A DNA stretch of 7,389 bases from Acidimicrobiia bacterium (lineage in GTDB: Bacteria > Actinomycetota > Acidimicrobiia > Acidimicrobiales > Bin134), in contig VYDF01000166.1 of NCBI GenBank assembly GCA_009843565.1, positions 1-7,389 of the forward strand, given 5' to 3'. Made by a program: the position numbers and the translations under genes. The notes beneath the pieces were generated by a model that saw nothing but the letters and a program-made list of their open reading frames with translations, was not told the DNA's origin and ran no database searches. Below, piece after piece: positions 6,502-7,389 of this stretch; position 1 is the first letter of the stretch; each line of letters begins with the position of its first letter.

Positions 6502-7389
6502 ATCTGAGTTCCTTCGGGGAACTGGCCGCGGGCACCGTCCGGCTTTGTGATCCGTATCTTGCTATGGCTCTTCATGGACCGCAGAGCAGTGCGAAGGTGC
6601 GGCTTGCGGTATGGGGTATCAAGGATTGTGAACTCATCGAGGCGCTCGATCGGCACGATCATTCCACCGAACTCCCTCTCGAGCTTTTGCTCCAACTGGC
6701 TGAGTTCCACGTTGGAGCCCGTGAGCAATGATCCCTGGTTCCAGTTTCGGTCAGAAAACGACGTTCCGGTGCTCGGGTCTACCTTCCACATTGCCTCTTT
6801 GAATTTCTCTACTCCAGTGATGCTACGGGTGGCGTACACCACGTAGTAGGCGACGGCTTCGCTCGCCCTTCTCATTTCGAAGCCCTGCGTATATGTGAAG
6901 TTGGCCACATCGCGCAGTTGTCTTCGGTACAAGTCGACCAGAAGGGGGATGCGCTCACCACCATCGGCGGCCTCGACATCAGAAAAGTCGCCCGTCCCGA
7001 ACAAGCTGTCTCGTCCGCTCCTCATGTGCTCCGCACCAAGGAACCGGTTCAAGTGATTGACCATGAGAATCAAGAAGAGCTCGCACTTAGGTGAGTCCAA
7101 GAACCTCGATATCAGTTCCATGGGCACCCCCGACACTCCGAATGGATTGATTAACGCGTGGGTTTGGTCGAGTCTTCTATTGCGCGAGGTCAACGAGTTC
7201 GACAATTCCTCGACAACGTCTTGGAATTCACCTAGATGCGCAGCAACTCTCACATTCGAGGGGAGCGGATCGAACTGCCGCAGTTCGATCCGCAGCCTGT
7301 CGCGCCGTGTCGGATCCTTTTCTATGAAGTGAAAGACGAACTCACACTGCTCGTACTGGCCGAAGCTGCGATGGTCCAAGAGTGTGCGC
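6474..7389 (-). CDS. tcmP: Three-Cys-motif partner protein TcmP, C-terminal part (5' end outside window)
   Basis: This gene runs off the right edge. The frame stays open to the last base, so the TTG at 7377-7379 is not a credible start. The protein matches the TcmP family, which is named for its association with DUF5131-type three-Cys proteins. Recognisable blocks are FIEKDPTRRDRL (near 7295-7330), INPFGVSGVP (near 7125-7155), EAVAYYVVYATRSITGVEKF followed by KEAMWKVDP (near 6775-6850), LDTPYRKPHLRTAL, and a C-terminal GQFPEGTQIHFS. The acidic FIEKD after a strand and the later NPFG suggest a Rossmann methyltransferase-like N-terminal half, but the glycine loop that would decide this lies outside the window. 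Most relatives, as I recall them, have DPFG where this has NPFG. It converges on the DUF5131 gene and their ends overlap by 28 bases. Molecular function is unknown; the family call is firm. Confidence 0.9.
   Translation of the reverse strand, partial: RTLLDHRSFGQYEQCEFVFHFIEKDPTRRDRLRIELRQFDPLPSNVRVAAHLGEFQDVVEELSNSLTSRNRRLDQTHALINPFGVSGVPMELISRFLDSPKCELFLILMVNHLNRFLGAEHMRSGRDSLFGTGDFSDVEAADGGERIPLLVDLYRRQLRDVANFTYTQGFEMRRASEAVAYYVVYATRSITGVEKFKEAMWKVDPSTGTSFSDRNWNQGSLLTGSNVELSQLEQKLEREFGGMIVPIERLDEFTILDTPYRKPHLRTALRSMKSHSKIRITKPDGARGQFPEGTQIHFSRGLGI

Noticed and set aside
7377..7379. TTG as the start of TcmP
   Set aside because: The frame remains open to the window edge, and the family's N-terminal segment is missing, so the start must lie outside.

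Overview
The window reads as accessory DNA inside a high-GC bacterial chromosome. The first 1.3 kb is about 70% GC (60-base sample at 481-540) with GC-ending codons. The helicase region is near 52% GC (sample at 2161-2220). GTG starts and a molybdenum hydroxylase gene would suit a high-GC actinobacterium, possibly of the Acidimicrobiia type, but nothing here fixes the taxon and that placement is a weak inference.

Layout: (1) 1-1313, plus strand: the 3' part of a xanthine dehydrogenase/CoxL-type molybdopterin-binding subunit, cut by the left edge. (2) 1314-1532: a short AT-richer spacer where composition changes. (3) 1533-5288, minus strand: one 1251-residue protein with an uncharacterised Cys-containing N-terminal region, a RecD/RecD2-like superfamily 1 helicase core and a C-terminal PD-(D/E)XK-like nuclease module. 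(4) 5311-5490, plus strand: a decayed fragment of a second molybdopterin-subunit gene. It matches bases 764-940 of the intact gene but carries two +1 shifts and a nonsense codon. (5) 5647-6501, plus strand: a complete DUF5131 (phage Gp37/Gp68) three-Cys-motif protein. (6) 6474-7389, minus strand: the C-terminal part of its known partner, TcmP, convergent with and overlapping the DUF5131 gene by 28 bases, and cut by the right edge.

The likeliest history is a pair of related molybdenum hydroxylase genes, of which the right-hand one was destroyed when a foreign helicase-nuclease gene, and perhaps the DUF5131/TcmP pair, entered. The helicase-nuclease resembles single-gene nucleic-acid-processing defence proteins. 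The DUF5131/TcmP pair is a recurrent two-gene association of unknown biochemical function. That the two modules work together is only a hypothesis: they are divergently transcribed and separated by the pseudogene. No RNA genes, CRISPR array, transposase or convincing terminator was seen.
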